Shown one piece after another: positions 16,252 to 24,415 of a stretch of 64,000 bases of DNA. The translations under genes and the position numbers were made by a program. Source of the DNA: Streptomyces sp. NBC_00178 (lineage in GTDB: Bacteria; Actinomycetota; Actinomycetes; Streptomycetales; Streptomycetaceae); contig NZ_CP108143.1 of the NCBI RefSeq assembly GCF_036206005.1, forward strand, positions 6,973,501 through 7,037,500. Reading direction: 5' to 3'. Positions within the stretch are counted from its first letter, which is position 1. Every line of letters starts with the position of its first letter. Under the pieces are notes generated by a model. That model ran no database searches. It worked only from the letters and a program-made list of their open reading frames with translations, and had not been told where the DNA came from.

Positions 16252-17001
16252 ATGGACCCAGATGTGTGGACCCAGCAGGTGGCCCGGGCCTACGACGAGT
16301 CGTCCGCGCACATGTACGTGCCCGAAGTCCTGGACCCCGCCGTCGACTTCCTCGCCCGCCGGGCCGGAGGCGGCCCCGCCCTCGAATTCGCCGTGGGGAC
16401 CGGACGGGTCGCGTTTCCGCTGAGCCGGCGGGGCATCCGCGTGGCGGGGATCGAGAAGTCGGAGCCCATGGCCGCCGAGTTCCGGAGGAAGCCCGGCGGT
16501 CGCGACATGGACCTCGTGGTGGGCGACATGACGGCGGTTCGCATACCCCGGCAGTTCAGCCTGGTCTACCTCGTCTACAACGCCATCACCTGTCTGCTGT
16601 CCCAGGACGAGCAGGTCGCGTGCTTCCGCAACGCCGCCGCCCATCTCGAACAGGGCGGACGCTTCGTGATCGAGGTGTTCGTTCCCGAACTCCAGCGCCT
16701 GCCGCCGGGGGAGACCGCCCGGCCCTTCCACATCGGCGCGGCACATGTCGGTTTCGACACGTACGACCTGGTCGACCAGCACGTGGTGTCACACCATCAC
16801 ACGATCGTCGACGGGCAGGGATCCACGTTCCTCTCGCCGCACCGGTACGTCTGGCCCGCCGAGCTCGACCTCATGGCAGCCCTCGCGGGGCTCCGCCTGA
16901 CGGAGCGTCATGCCGACTGGAGCGGAACCCCCTTCACCGCGTCCAGCCGGTCCCACGTCTCCGTATGGCAGAAGCCGTGCGATCCACCGGTGTCCCACTG
17001 A
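16252..17001 (+). CDS. Class I SAM-dependent methyltransferase
   Basis: A methyltransferase of 249 residues from ATG 16252 (260 if GTG 16219 is used). Motif I is LEFAVGTGRVAFPLSRRGIR, the acidic residue ending strand 2 is GIEKSEPM, and DLVVGDMTAVRIP is motif II. FSLVYLVYNAITCLLSQDEQ and GGRFVIEVFVPEL follow as motifs post-I and III. The nearest types methylate small molecules. There is no good ribosome site at either start. It ends about 110 bases before the convergent TDT transporter gene. Confidence 0.82.
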   Translation: MDPDVWTQQVARAYDESSAHMYVPEVLDPAVDFLARRAGGGPALEFAVGTGRVAFPLSRRGIRVAGIEKSEPMAAEFRRKPGGRDMDLVVGDMTAVRIPRQFSLVYLVYNAITCLLSQDEQVACFRNAAAHLEQGGRFVIEVFVPELQRLPPGETARPFHIGAAHVGFDTYDLVDQHVVSHHHTIVDGQGSTFLSPHRYVWPAELDLMAALAGLRLTERHADWSGTPFTASSRSHVSVWQKPCDPPVSH

Positions 17002-17109
17002 GCGCGGGTCCGGCCGCGCGGGAGGGCCGCGTGCTCGTAGGCACAGCACACTTCGGCGCGCTCCCCCGGGAACCGTGTACGTCGACGCAGGGCGGTCCCG
17101 GACCGGTGA

Positions 17110-18261
17110 CTACGCCCGGCTCCCGCCGCCCGTCCGCGCCGTGGCATGGCGCAGCGACCGGCCCGCCACGGCGATCCAGGCGGCGACGAGCACGGCGTAG
17201 AGGACAGCCGCGGCCCAGCCGAACAACTGGGAGCCGCTCCGCGCACCCACCGCGCCCGTGGCGGTGACGTAGGCGCCCAGGGGGAAGATGAACGACCACC
17301 AGGCGGGGGAGAAGGGCAGGCCCGCACGGAACTCCCGCACCGTGAGTGCCGAGGCGAGGGCCAGCCACAGCAGGGCGAAGCCCCACAGCCCCACCCCGCC
17401 CACCAGCGCGAGGACCGCCGCGCCCCGCGCGTACGAGGCCGACAGCACGCTCGGCACGGCGCCGGCCAGCAGGCTGAGCCCCGTCACGGCCTGGCTCAGG
17501 GCTCCGAGGCCGATCCACACCGTGGGCACCGTCGCCCCGGTGGGCGCCGCATGGTGCACCATGCTGCTGTAGACCATGCTCAGCACGAGCAGTACGGCGA
17601 GCAGCCCGAGCCCGAACATCGCGCAGCAGCCCAGCAGCAGTGCCAGTCGCGGCTCACCCGCGGGGGTGTGTGGGACGAGCAGCGCGCCCGTCGCGGCGGA
17701 GACCAGCGGCGGTACCACCGGCAGCAGCCAGCCGCCGAAAGCGGCGTCCGGTGCGAAGCTGTGCCTCGTGATCATCAGGTACGGCACGGTGCACGCGGTG
17801 ACACATCCGAGTGCGGTGCCGAGCGACCACAGTGCCCAGCCCAGTGCCAGTGCGGCCCGGGCTCCGATCAACGGCGGTCCGAGCTGCAGTGCTCCGGCGG
17901 CCACCGTGAGCAGGGCCACGGCGGGGGCGCCGAAGAACTGCACCTGCATGGGATCGGCGGCGTGCAGCCGCAGCGCTCGCTGCCGCCCGTATCCGGTGGT
18001 CAGCGCCACGAGAAGCAGGGCGGCAACCACCCAGACCGCGGTGGCGCCGGCGCGCAGACCGGGTGGGCGGTGGGGCAGGGTGACCGCCGCGTTGGCGACG
18101 ATGCCGGTGCCCATGACGGCCGCGAACCAGCTGGGTCCGAGGCCGGAGCGCGCGGGCCGGCCGGCCGTCGTGTGCGGAGATGGTGCGGAGACCGCGGGGA
18201 CCGCTGGGTGCGCGCCGCCCTTGCTCGGTGCGGTGCGGGTACTGGCGGTGTGGGGTGTCAC
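17110..18261 (-). CDS. TDT/SLAC1 family transporter (tellurite-resistance/dicarboxylate type)
   Basis: About 383 residues, with some ten membrane helices after a polar N terminus of about 40 residues. WFAAVMGTGIVANAAVTLP is the first-helix signature, and SMVYSSMVHHAAPTGATVPT, TVWIGLGALSQAVTGLSLLA and PAWWSFIFPLGAYVTATGAV mark conserved helices of the TDT family. Known members export sulfite, malate or other anions, or confer tellurite tolerance. The specific anion is not predictable. GTG 18261 has GAGG about 11 bases upstream; TTG 18270 is the alternative. Single-gene unit. Confidence 0.87.
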   Translation of the reverse strand: MTPHTASTRTAPSKGGAHPAVPAVSAPSPHTTAGRPARSGLGPSWFAAVMGTGIVANAAVTLPHRPPGLRAGATAVWVVAALLLVALTTGYGRQRALRLHAADPMQVQFFGAPAVALLTVAAGALQLGPPLIGARAALALGWALWSLGTALGCVTACTVPYLMITRHSFAPDAAFGGWLLPVVPPLVSAATGALLVPHTPAGEPRLALLLGCCAMFGLGLLAVLLVLSMVYSSMVHHAAPTGATVPTVWIGLGALSQAVTGLSLLAGAVPSVLSASYARGAAVLALVGGVGLWGFALLWLALASALTVREFRAGLPFSPAWWSFIFPLGAYVTATGAVGARSGSQLFGWAAAVLYAVLVAAWIAVAGRSLRHATARTGGGSRA

Positions 18262-18512
18262 GGCGTGCAACGCCTCTTTCGTCGTCCGGGATACGCGACT
18301 GCCGGCCGGGCCGGTGCAGGGACGGACCCCGAAGACGCGGGGTGCGGCCGAGCCGGTCTGCCCACCGGCCGTTCCAGGCTAGGACGGCGGGGCGTCCGGA
18401 CCGCATAGCCGCAGACGCCGCAACACCCTCGGATCGGGACGTGCGAGCCATGCCCCCGGGGCTCCGCGTGGCGTGGGACGGCCGCGCCGCCGCGACTGCG
18501 CAAAGCCGAGGG

Positions 18513-19529
18513 TCACGGCACGTGCACGGCGTCCCGGGCTCCCGATCCCGTGCTGCGGAAGCGTGTCCGGAACGCGCCCGGAGTCATCTGGAGATTCCTC
18601 AGGAACGCCCTGCGGAGGGACTCGGGGGAGCCGAAGCCCGTACGGCGGGCGATCGAGGCCATCGGATCGTCTCCGGTCTCCAGCATCCCCTGCGCGGCCT
18701 CCAGCCGGATCTGCTCGACGTACCGGGCGGGTGTCGTCCCCAGCTCGTCGCGGAACAAGCGGGTGATGTGGCGCGTACTGAGTCCGGCCCCGCGCGCCAT
18801 GGCGGCCAGGGTGTGGTCGCTTCCCGGGTCCTCCGCGATGGTGTCGAGGACCCGGCGGAGCGCCTCCTGACGCGTGTGCGGCGCGCGGGTGCGGACGCTG
18901 AACTGGGACTGGCCGCCGGGCCGTTGCATGAAGACCACGAGGTCCTTGGCCACCGCCCGGGCGACCTCGGCCCCCGAGTGCTCCTCCACGACGGCCAGGG
19001 AGAGGTCGATGCCGGCGCTCACTCCGGCCGAGGTGGTCACCTTGCCGTCCCGTACGAAGATCGCGTCGTGGTCGACCCGCACGCCCGGGAAGAGCTGGGC
19101 GAGTCGGTCCGAGTGGCGCCAGTGCGTGGCGGCGCGACGGCCCTCCAGCAAGCCGGCCGCGGCCAGCAGGAAGGACCCGGTGCAGACGGAGACCGTGCGC
19201 CGGGCGCGGGCGTCGAGTGCGCGCACGGTGCACAGCAGCGACTCGTCCCTGATCATGCGGTCCCAGCCCGGGCCTCCGGGGATCACCAGCACGTCGCTGG
19301 TCCCGTGAGCGTCCGCCACGGCCGAGTCCACGCCGAGGCGGGTGCCCCCGGAGGTCCGCACCTCCTCGCCGTCGGCGGACACGACGTTCAGCCGGTAGCG
19401 CCCACCGAATTCGTTCGCCGAGGTGAACACCTCGATCGGACCGGTCACGTCCAGCAGTCGCACCCCCGGGAACACGAGGACCGTCACGAGGAGAGTGCCG
19501 GCATCGGAATCGGCGTGATCGTGCTTCAT
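18513..19529 (-). CDS. GlxA family transcriptional regulator (DJ-1/PfpI domain plus AraC HTH)
   Basis: A 338-residue regulator. Residues about 12-185 form a DJ-1/PfpI-like domain (VLVFPGVRLLDVTGPIEVFT, VLVIPGGPGWDRMI, SVCTGSFLLAAAGLLEGRRA with the nucleophile-elbow Cys). Residues about 225-325 form an AraC HTH (DHTLAAMARGAGLSTRHITR, GTTPARYVEQIRLEAAQGML, FGSPESLRRAFLRNL). Such proteins often control oxidoreductases or catabolic genes. ATG 19529 is chosen; eight upstream residues in frame are less likely. It is divergent from an HxlR gene across an 82-base gap that contains a strong operator. The stretch 18271-18512 beyond it holds nothing recognised. Confidence 0.9.
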   Translation of the reverse strand: MKHDHADSDAGTLLVTVLVFPGVRLLDVTGPIEVFTSANEFGGRYRLNVVSADGEEVRTSGGTRLGVDSAVADAHGTSDVLVIPGGPGWDRMIRDESLLCTVRALDARARRTVSVCTGSFLLAAAGLLEGRRAATHWRHSDRLAQLFPGVRVDHDAIFVRDGKVTTSAGVSAGIDLSLAVVEEHSGAEVARAVAKDLVVFMQRPGGQSQFSVRTRAPHTRQEALRRVLDTIAEDPGSDHTLAAMARGAGLSTRHITRLFRDELGTTPARYVEQIRLEAAQGMLETGDDPMASIARRTGFGSPESLRRAFLRNLQMTPGAFRTRFRSTGSGARDAVHVP

Positions 19530-19571
19530 GGGGTGCCTTCGTACGTGCCACACGGATGAATATGATGCTAG

Positions 19572-19604
19572 GCCTAGTCGGTTTGTATAACAAACCGACT
19601 AGGC
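19572..19604. promoter_or_regulatory. 14-bp inverted-repeat operator between GlxA and HxlR genes
   Basis: Arm GCCTAGTCGGTTTG (19572-19585) is repeated perfectly in inverse at 19591-19604, around a 5-base TATAA spacer. It ends seven bases before the HxlR ATG and would control both divergent genes. The spacer and flanking C form a TATAAC -10 candidate. Confidence 0.75.
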
Positions 19605-19611
19605 TACCGGT

Positions 19612-20082
19612 ATGACCGAAGTCCAGCCGCGCGCGTGCCCCATCGCCGGAACCCTCGATCTCGTAGGAGAGCGCTGGTCGCTCCTCGTCCTGCGGGAGGT
19701 GTTCATGGGTGTCCGGCGGTACGCCGGCATCCACGCCAACACCGGGGCTCCGAGGGACGTCCTCACGAAGCGGCTCAGATCGCTGGAGGCCGCGGGAATC
19801 CTGGAGCGCCGCCGTTATCAGGACCGCCCTCCTCGTTTCGAGTACCACATGACCCCTGCGGGGCAGGACCTGGAACCCGTGCTGATCGGACTCCGCGGGT
19901 GGGGTCTGCGGCACCTGGAGAACCCGCCGCCCGCGCCCCGGTTCCTGCACACGTGCGGTGCCGACGTGGAGACGCGGGTCGTCTGTGCCGGGTGCGGCGA
20001 CCCCTTGGAGGGAGGCGGCCTCGTGACCGTGACGGACGGCACGGAGGGACCCGCGATGCCCGCGCGGAGCGGGCAGCCGTGA
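19612..20082 (+). CDS. HxlR family transcriptional regulator
   Basis: A 156-residue winged-helix regulator: CPIAGTLDLVGERWSLLVLR, VFMGVRRYAGIHANTGAPRD and VLTKRLRSLEAAGILERRRY match HxlR helices and wing. A C-terminal extension carries a CxxC pair (VVCAGCGDPLEGG) preceded by another Cys (HTCGADVE), a possible metal or redox site beyond the usual fold. The start ATG 19612 has no clear Shine-Dalgarno and lies just after the strong operator, so autoregulation is probable. Transcribed away from the GlxA gene. Confidence 0.87.
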   Translation: MTEVQPRACPIAGTLDLVGERWSLLVLREVFMGVRRYAGIHANTGAPRDVLTKRLRSLEAAGILERRRYQDRPPRFEYHMTPAGQDLEPVLIGLRGWGLRHLENPPPAPRFLHTCGADVETRVVCAGCGDPLEGGGLVTVTDGTEGPAMPARSGQP

Positions 20083-20187
20083 TGAGGAGCCGGAACGGGC
20101 GCCCCTGCCGTCGGCCGGGCACCGTCTGCGCGCCGCAGCCGGCAGGGCAGCCCCGTACACGCCGCAGGAGCGACGGGTGTACAGGAG

Positions 20188-20886
20188 CTAGACCAGTCCG
20201 CTCCGGTACACCAGAAGCGCGATCTGCACCCTGTTGTTCAGGTCCAGCTTCGTCAGGATGTGGGAGACGTGCGCCTTGACGGTGGGGACGCTCATGTAGA
20301 GCGCGGCGGCGATCGCCGCGTTCGTCCTGCCCTCCCCGATCGCGACGGCCACCTCCCGCTCCCGCGCCCCCAGACGGTCGAGCAGCGCCAGGGCGTTGTC
20401 CGTCCTGGCCTGATCCGGGTGCGGGGCGTCCGAGCCGGGCATCGAGGGGGCGGTCGTGGTCACGACGTCGATGAGCCGGCGCAGCGCGTCGGGGGAGAGC
20501 ACCGCCTCGCCGGCGGCCGCCCTGCGCAGCGCGGACACGATGTCCTCCGGCACCGTGTGCTTCAGCAGGAAGCCGGTCGCGCCGGCCTGCAGGGCCCGCA
20601 GCACGTACGTGTCGGTGGTGAACGTCGTGAGCATGATGACGTCGGGCGGATTGGCACGTGCCCGGAGCAGGCGGGTGGCCTCGATGCCGTCCATGGTGGG
20701 CATGCGGATGTCCATGAGGACCAGGTCGGGCGCGTGGGCGTCGACCAGCGCGGGAACCTCCTGGCCGTCGGACGCCTCGGCCACCACCAGGATGTCCTCG
20801 GCGGCCCCCAGCATCATGCGGAGTCCGGCACGGACCAGCGCATCGTCGTCGGCCAGGAGTACGCGGATCACACTGTTCTCCGTCAT
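20188..20886 (-). CDS. NarL/FixJ-type response regulator
   Basis: A 232-residue two-component response regulator. The receiver domain (residues 5-125) has acidic DD near the N terminus (LLADDDALV), phospho-acceptor Asp in LVLMDIRMPTMDG, Thr in MLTTFT and Lys in LLKHTVPED. The LuxR HTH occupies about 165-225 (LGAREREVAVAIGEGRTNAA, ALYMSVPTVKAHVSHIL). It starts three bases after the stop codon of the sensor kinase gene upstream, so the pair is an operon. Targets are unknown; it may autoregulate, as is common in this class. Confidence 0.93.
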   Translation of the reverse strand: MTENSVIRVLLADDDALVRAGLRMMLGAAEDILVVAEASDGQEVPALVDAHAPDLVLMDIRMPTMDGIEATRLLRARANPPDVIMLTTFTTDTYVLRALQAGATGFLLKHTVPEDIVSALRRAAAGEAVLSPDALRRLIDVVTTTAPSMPGSDAPHPDQARTDNALALLDRLGAREREVAVAIGEGRTNAAIAAALYMSVPTVKAHVSHILTKLDLNNRVQIALLVYRSGLV

Positions 20887-20889
20887 CTC

Positions 20890-22071
20890 TCACCTGCTCC
20901 ACGGCAGGCTGGCCGTGACCACGTGTGATCCCGAGCCGCTCCCGTAGGTCAGCCGTCCACCGGCCAGGGCCGCGCGCTCCGCCAGCCCGATGAGGCCCAG
21001 CCCGGCTCCGGGGGGCGGCACACGGGGCGGGGGATCCGGAAGCGCGTTGGCCACCTCCAGGCGAACCCCGCTGTCGGGCGACCCGGTGAGAACGACCCGT
21101 ACGTCCTCCCGCGGGGCGTGTTTCCGGGCGTTCGTCAGTGCCTCCTGAACGATCCGGTACACGGTGCGGCTGGTGAAGTCGTCCAGCGACTGCGCCTGGG
21201 CGAGCCGCATCTCCATGGCGATGTCCATACCGGCAGCACGGTTCTCCGCTATCAGCGAGTTCAGGTCGCGGAGCGTGGGCTGGGGCGGTTCCGTCCCGGC
21301 GCCGTCCGGGGTGAGCGGGGTGCGCAGTACGCCGAGCACCTGCCGCAGGTCCTCCATGGCCTGGCGGGCGCTGTGCGCGACCACCTCGGCCGCCTGCTTG
21401 ATCTCATCGGCAGGTGCGTGCGGGTTGAACACCAGAGCGCCGGCGTGCAGGCTCAGGAGGGAGAGCCTGTGGGCCAGTACGTCGTGCATCTCGCGGGCGA
21501 TGACCTCGCGCTCACGGCGGCGGGCCTCCTCCGCGCCGAGGTGCTTCTCCCGTTCGGCCCGTGCGGCGCGTTCGCGCAGTCCCCGTACGAAGAGTCCCCA
21601 GCCGGCCGATCCCGTCACCAGCAGGGTGCCCGTCACCGCGGCGGTGACATGTGCGGAGTCGAACCTTCCCGGCACCGCCAGGCACAGCGGAACGGGCACG
21701 AGGCCCACGGCGATCACCCGCCGCGTCGCGCGGGTGTCGCAGAGGGCCGCGACGGTGAAGAGCGCGATCGCGGCGGCGGGAGCCACGGGGAGAAGGGTGC
21801 ACAGGAGGGTCAGCGTCACCGCGACCCCCACCGGCCGGGCGCGTCGCCACCACAGCAGCAGGCACGCCGCCACGGGCAGCAGCAGCCCGTCGAGGTCGAC
21901 GATCGACAGGCCGGGTGTCACACTGCGGCGGTCGGTGAGCCGGGGATACAGCCACAGTCCCGATCGCTGCGCGTACACGGAGCCGACCACGGTCAACGCG
22001 GCCGCGATGCCGACGGCCGCCGCGTCGCGCAGCAGGGTCCGGCTGTCGCGGCCCCGGGTCGTCTCGTTCAC
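20890..22071 (-). CDS. Sensor histidine kinase (HisKA_3 type)
   Basis: A 393-residue membrane histidine kinase, partner of the response regulator just downstream. Five or six N-terminal helices (about residues 15-165) form a small membrane sensor domain. The dimerisation/phosphoacceptor box is EREVIAREMHDVLAHRLSLL with the phosphorylated His, and the ATPase domain ends with GAGLGLIGLAERAALAGGRL. GTG 22071 is chosen because the upstream continuation is Pro/Arg-rich and lacks a membrane start. There is no large extracellular loop, so the signal is probably sensed in or near the membrane. Confidence 0.9.
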   Translation of the reverse strand: MNETTRGRDSRTLLRDAAAVGIAAALTVVGSVYAQRSGLWLYPRLTDRRSVTPGLSIVDLDGLLLPVAACLLLWWRRARPVGVAVTLTLLCTLLPVAPAAAIALFTVAALCDTRATRRVIAVGLVPVPLCLAVPGRFDSAHVTAAVTGTLLVTGSAGWGLFVRGLRERAARAEREKHLGAEEARRREREVIAREMHDVLAHRLSLLSLHAGALVFNPHAPADEIKQAAEVVAHSARQAMEDLRQVLGVLRTPLTPDGAGTEPPQPTLRDLNSLIAENRAAGMDIAMEMRLAQAQSLDDFTSRTVYRIVQEALTNARKHAPREDVRVVLTGSPDSGVRLEVANALPDPPPRVPPPGAGLGLIGLAERAALAGGRLTYGSGSGSHVVTASLPWSR

Positions 22072-22258
22072 AAGTACGCAACCTACGCCGCGGGAGGGCA
22101 CGGGAGCCACTCCCGGCGTACCCTCCGCCGCAGTCCTAGACCAAGGTATATACGCCCCCTCCGCCGAGCCCCCGCACGGCCGAGCCCCCGCACCGGCCCG
22201 GCATCGGCCTTCGGCCGAATCGGGGCGCGGGGCCGGGCAGGTACGGAGAGGCGCCCAC

Positions 22259-22966
22259 TCAGCTCTCCCGGACGCGGGTGAAGTCATGTGCGGCGGCATG
22301 CCGTACGGGACGCCGGGGGCCGCCCGACGCGACGATCGCCGATTCGCCGGGCAGGGTCCGGCTCCGGCGGCGCGCCACGGCCTTCCCGACGATCAGCGCA
22401 GGAACGCCCACCGCCGCGAGCGCGGCGGCGCCGGCCAGCCCGGTCGAGTGGACGAACCCGGTCGCGGCCGCTCCCGCGTAGTAGCCGAGGAGCACGCTCC
22501 CCGTGCCCCACACCACCGATGCCGCGGTGCTGTAGAGGACGTAACGGCGGTAGGGCATGCCCGAGAAGCCCGCCGCATACGGCAGGAACGTGCGCACGAA
22601 GCCGACGAACTTGCCGGTGAACACCGCGGCTCCGCCGTGACGCCGCAGGAAGGCCGAGGTGCGGCCGCTCCGGGCGCCGCCCGGGAACGCCCGGCCCCGT
22701 GACCGACGGGGCCGCCGCGCACAGCGGCGTCCCAGCGCGAAGCCCAGGTTGTCGCCCGTCATGGCCCCGGCGACGACGACGACCGCCAGGAGCGGGCCGT
22801 TCAGATCCCCCCGCCCGGCGATCGCGGCGGCGATGAGCACAGCGGTCTCGCCGGGAATCAGCAGCCCCACGAAGGCACTGGTCTCGGCGGCGGTCAGGGC
22901 GAACACCACCGCATACGACCACCATCCGGCGGCCTCGATCAAGCTGTTCGGCTGCACGGCCGTCAT
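22259..22966 (-). CDS. DedA family membrane protein
   Basis: A 235-residue DedA/SNARE-associated-type membrane protein. AGWWSYAVVFALTAAETSAF and VGLLIPGETAVLIAAAIAGR form the re-entrant first half, and GGAAVFTGKFVGFVRTFLPY with AAGFSGMPYRRYVLYS is the conserved second half containing the family Arg. DedA proteins act in lipid translocation and membrane-potential homeostasis. The middle loop (GRRCARRPRRSRGRAFPGG) is more basic than usual. Its ATG overlaps the upstream gene's stop in ATGA. Confidence 0.88.
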   Translation of the reverse strand: MTAVQPNSLIEAAGWWSYAVVFALTAAETSAFVGLLIPGETAVLIAAAIAGRGDLNGPLLAVVVVAGAMTGDNLGFALGRRCARRPRRSRGRAFPGGARSGRTSAFLRRHGGAAVFTGKFVGFVRTFLPYAAGFSGMPYRRYVLYSTAASVVWGTGSVLLGYYAGAAATGFVHSTGLAGAAALAAVGVPALIVGKAVARRRSRTLPGESAIVASGGPRRPVRHAAAHDFTRVRES

Positions 22967-23505
22967 CCCGCCTGTCGGAGCGGTACGAGCGCGCGGGCGG
23001 AACGTTCCCCTGCCGCCTGAGGGGCGGGCCGTGACGGCACCGCCTGCTCCGGCGCATCCCAGGGACCCGGAGCGGGCAGGGGCCAGAGGCTCCTGCGCTG
23101 GAGGCATCCCGCCACGAACCAGCTGCACAGCGGGACGACCGCACCCCACACGGCGGCGAGCTCATGGTGGGGGAGGACCAGGACGGACGCGGCGACACCG
23201 ATCAGTGCGCCGACGGCGACGGCGATGCGCGGGCGTACCGCCCGGATGCAGGCCACCGCTGCCAGGGCCATCAGCAGGTACCAGCCCGTCAGGACACCCG
23301 GCAGTGCGACGTACTCGTGGAGCAGCCTCCCCTCCCTCGCCGGTAGATCCTGCATGGCGGCGGAGCCCGCGTAGACCAGCCCGGCCGCGCACGACAACAG
23401 CAGGGCGACCGCCGCACGGGCGTACACGGACGGACGCCGGCGGGCGAGCCACAGGAGGGTCGTCGCGACGACGGGCCAGGGAGCGACGGCCGCTATCTCG
23501 TTCAT
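22963..23505 (-). CDS. Hypothetical multi-pass membrane protein
   Basis: A 180-residue protein with about five hydrophobic helices (VAPWPVVATTLLWLARR, AAVALLLSCAAGLVYAGSAA, LTGWYLLMALAAVACI, VAVGALIGVAASVLVL, AAVWGAVVPLCSWFVAGCL) and a Pro-rich polar tail. I do not recognise the family. It is coupled by ATGA overlap to the DedA gene downstream, suggesting that the two act in the same membrane process. Its own ATG (23505) overlaps the stop of a small upstream frame in the same way. The promoter with a TTTGC-N8-GCAAA site lies at about 23764-23783. Confidence 0.7.
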   Translation of the reverse strand: MNEIAAVAPWPVVATTLLWLARRRPSVYARAAVALLLSCAAGLVYAGSAAMQDLPAREGRLLHEYVALPGVLTGWYLLMALAAVACIRAVRPRIAVAVGALIGVAASVLVLPHHELAAVWGAVVPLCSWFVAGCLQRRSLWPLPAPGPWDAPEQAVPSRPAPQAAGERSARALVPLRQAG

Positions 23506-23723
23506 CGCGCACTCCGTGCCGGCCGGGCCGCCGGTGTGGCGGGAGGGAGTTCGGCGCCGAGGGCGACGCGCGCCGTTCGCGGGGGCGTCATCGCGGCTCC
23601 CGCCACTCGTGGAGTCCGGCGTGCGACCCCTCCGTACCCCTCGCGCGCGACGGCGGCGGAGCACCGGTCCTGGAGCCCGGGCTCGTACACGGACGCCCGT
23701 GCCTGTGTGACGTGGTTTCCCAC
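23502..23723 (-). CDS. Possible small first gene of the DedA operon (73 aa)
   Basis: A GTG-started frame of 73 residues fills the gap between the operator-bearing promoter and the membrane-protein gene, and its TGA overlaps the next ATG (ATGA), as in the next junction. That geometry favours translation. The sequence itself (Ala/Arg/Pro-rich second half, one Cys) matches nothing I know, and the ribosome site (GGGGTGATC) is only fair. It could instead be an untranslated leader. Confidence 0.35.
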   Translation of the reverse strand: MGNHVTQARASVYEPGLQDRCSAAVAREGYGGVARRTPRVAGAAMTPPRTARVALGAELPPATPAARPARSAR

Positions 23724-23763
23724 GGCTGATCACCCCACTTGGTTGATGCCTCAACCATACGCT

Positions 23764-23783
23764 ATTTGCTTGACGAGGCAAAT
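23764..23783. promoter_or_regulatory. Operator ATTTGC-N8-GCAAAT, DedA operon
   Basis: A perfect 6-base inverted repeat with an 8-base spacer TTGACGAG. On the minus strand TTTGCC within it is 17 bases from TATGGT, a plausible -35/-10 pair for the operon. A second inverted repeat, GGTTGA-N4-TCAACC (23741-23756), lies just downstream at the expected transcript start. The same TTGC-N8-GCAA form recurs at 29431, 53366, 53396 and 61701. Confidence 0.65.
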
Positions 23784-23837
23784 ACCTGTGGCCCGTGTCG
23801 CCACGGTCGCCGGGGTGGCTGACCGGGTCAGTCCGCT

Positions 23838-24308
23838 TCAGAGCCCCGAGTGTGCGTCGAGGGATGCGCGAAGTGTCGCGGTGACGTTTCTGACGGCAGT
23901 GGTCTGCTCGGGGGAGAGGGGGGTGAGGAACAGCTCCCGTACGGCCCGCAGGTGGGACGGCGTGGCTTCGCTCAGCGCCTCGGCCCCCGCTTCGGTGAGT
24001 ACGACCTCTGCGCCACGGCTGTCGGCGACGCATTCGTCGCGCCAGACCAGCCCGCGGCTCTCCATGCGCCGGAGGTGATGGGACAGCCGGCTACGCTCCC
24101 ATCCGACGGCCGCGGCGAGGTCGGACGACCGCAGCCGTCGGCCGTGCTCCTCGCTCAGCGCGAGCAGCACGGAGTAGTCGCCCGGAGACAGGGCGGAGTC
24201 GTTCTGGAGTCGCGACGCGATCTCGGAGCGCAGCGCCTCGGCGGTCTCGATGTAGTCCCGCCAGATCCGGATTTCCCCTGCGGTGGGGTACTTCCCGCCC
24301 TGCGCCAT
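23838..24308 (-). CDS. MarR family transcriptional regulator
   Basis: A 156-residue MarR regulator. The winged helix is central: SPGDYSVLLALSEEHGRRLR, SSDLAAAVGWERSRLSHHLR, RMESRGLVWRDECVADSRGA, EVVLTEAGAEALSEA. ATG 24308 (MAQGGKYP) has AGAGAGG upstream; the 14-residue extension in frame starts inside the operator and is less likely. It is divergent from two luciferase-like flavoenzyme genes and very probably controls them through TTGAC-GT-GTCAA at 24326-24337. Confidence 0.88.
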   Translation of the reverse strand: MAQGGKYPTAGEIRIWRDYIETAEALRSEIASRLQNDSALSPGDYSVLLALSEEHGRRLRSSDLAAAVGWERSRLSHHLRRMESRGLVWRDECVADSRGAEVVLTEAGAEALSEATPSHLRAVRELFLTPLSPEQTTAVRNVTATLRASLDAHSGL

Positions 24309-24325
24309 CACGGCCGCCTCTCTAG

Positions 24326-24347
24326 TTGACGTGTCAATCATATGATG
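24326..24347. promoter_or_regulatory. MarR operator in divergent promoter
   Basis: TTGAC-GT-GTCAA (24326-24337) is followed by the palindrome ATCATATGAT (24338-24347). Both lie between the divergent MarR and flavoenzyme starts, which are only 107 bases apart. MarR proteins usually bind such short inverted repeats. Confidence 0.6.
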
Positions 24348-24415
24348 CATACTTGCGGTGGCAATTAGTTTACGTCCCGGGTTCCACTGCCCGGAGGTCC
24401 GCAGAGGAGCAGATC

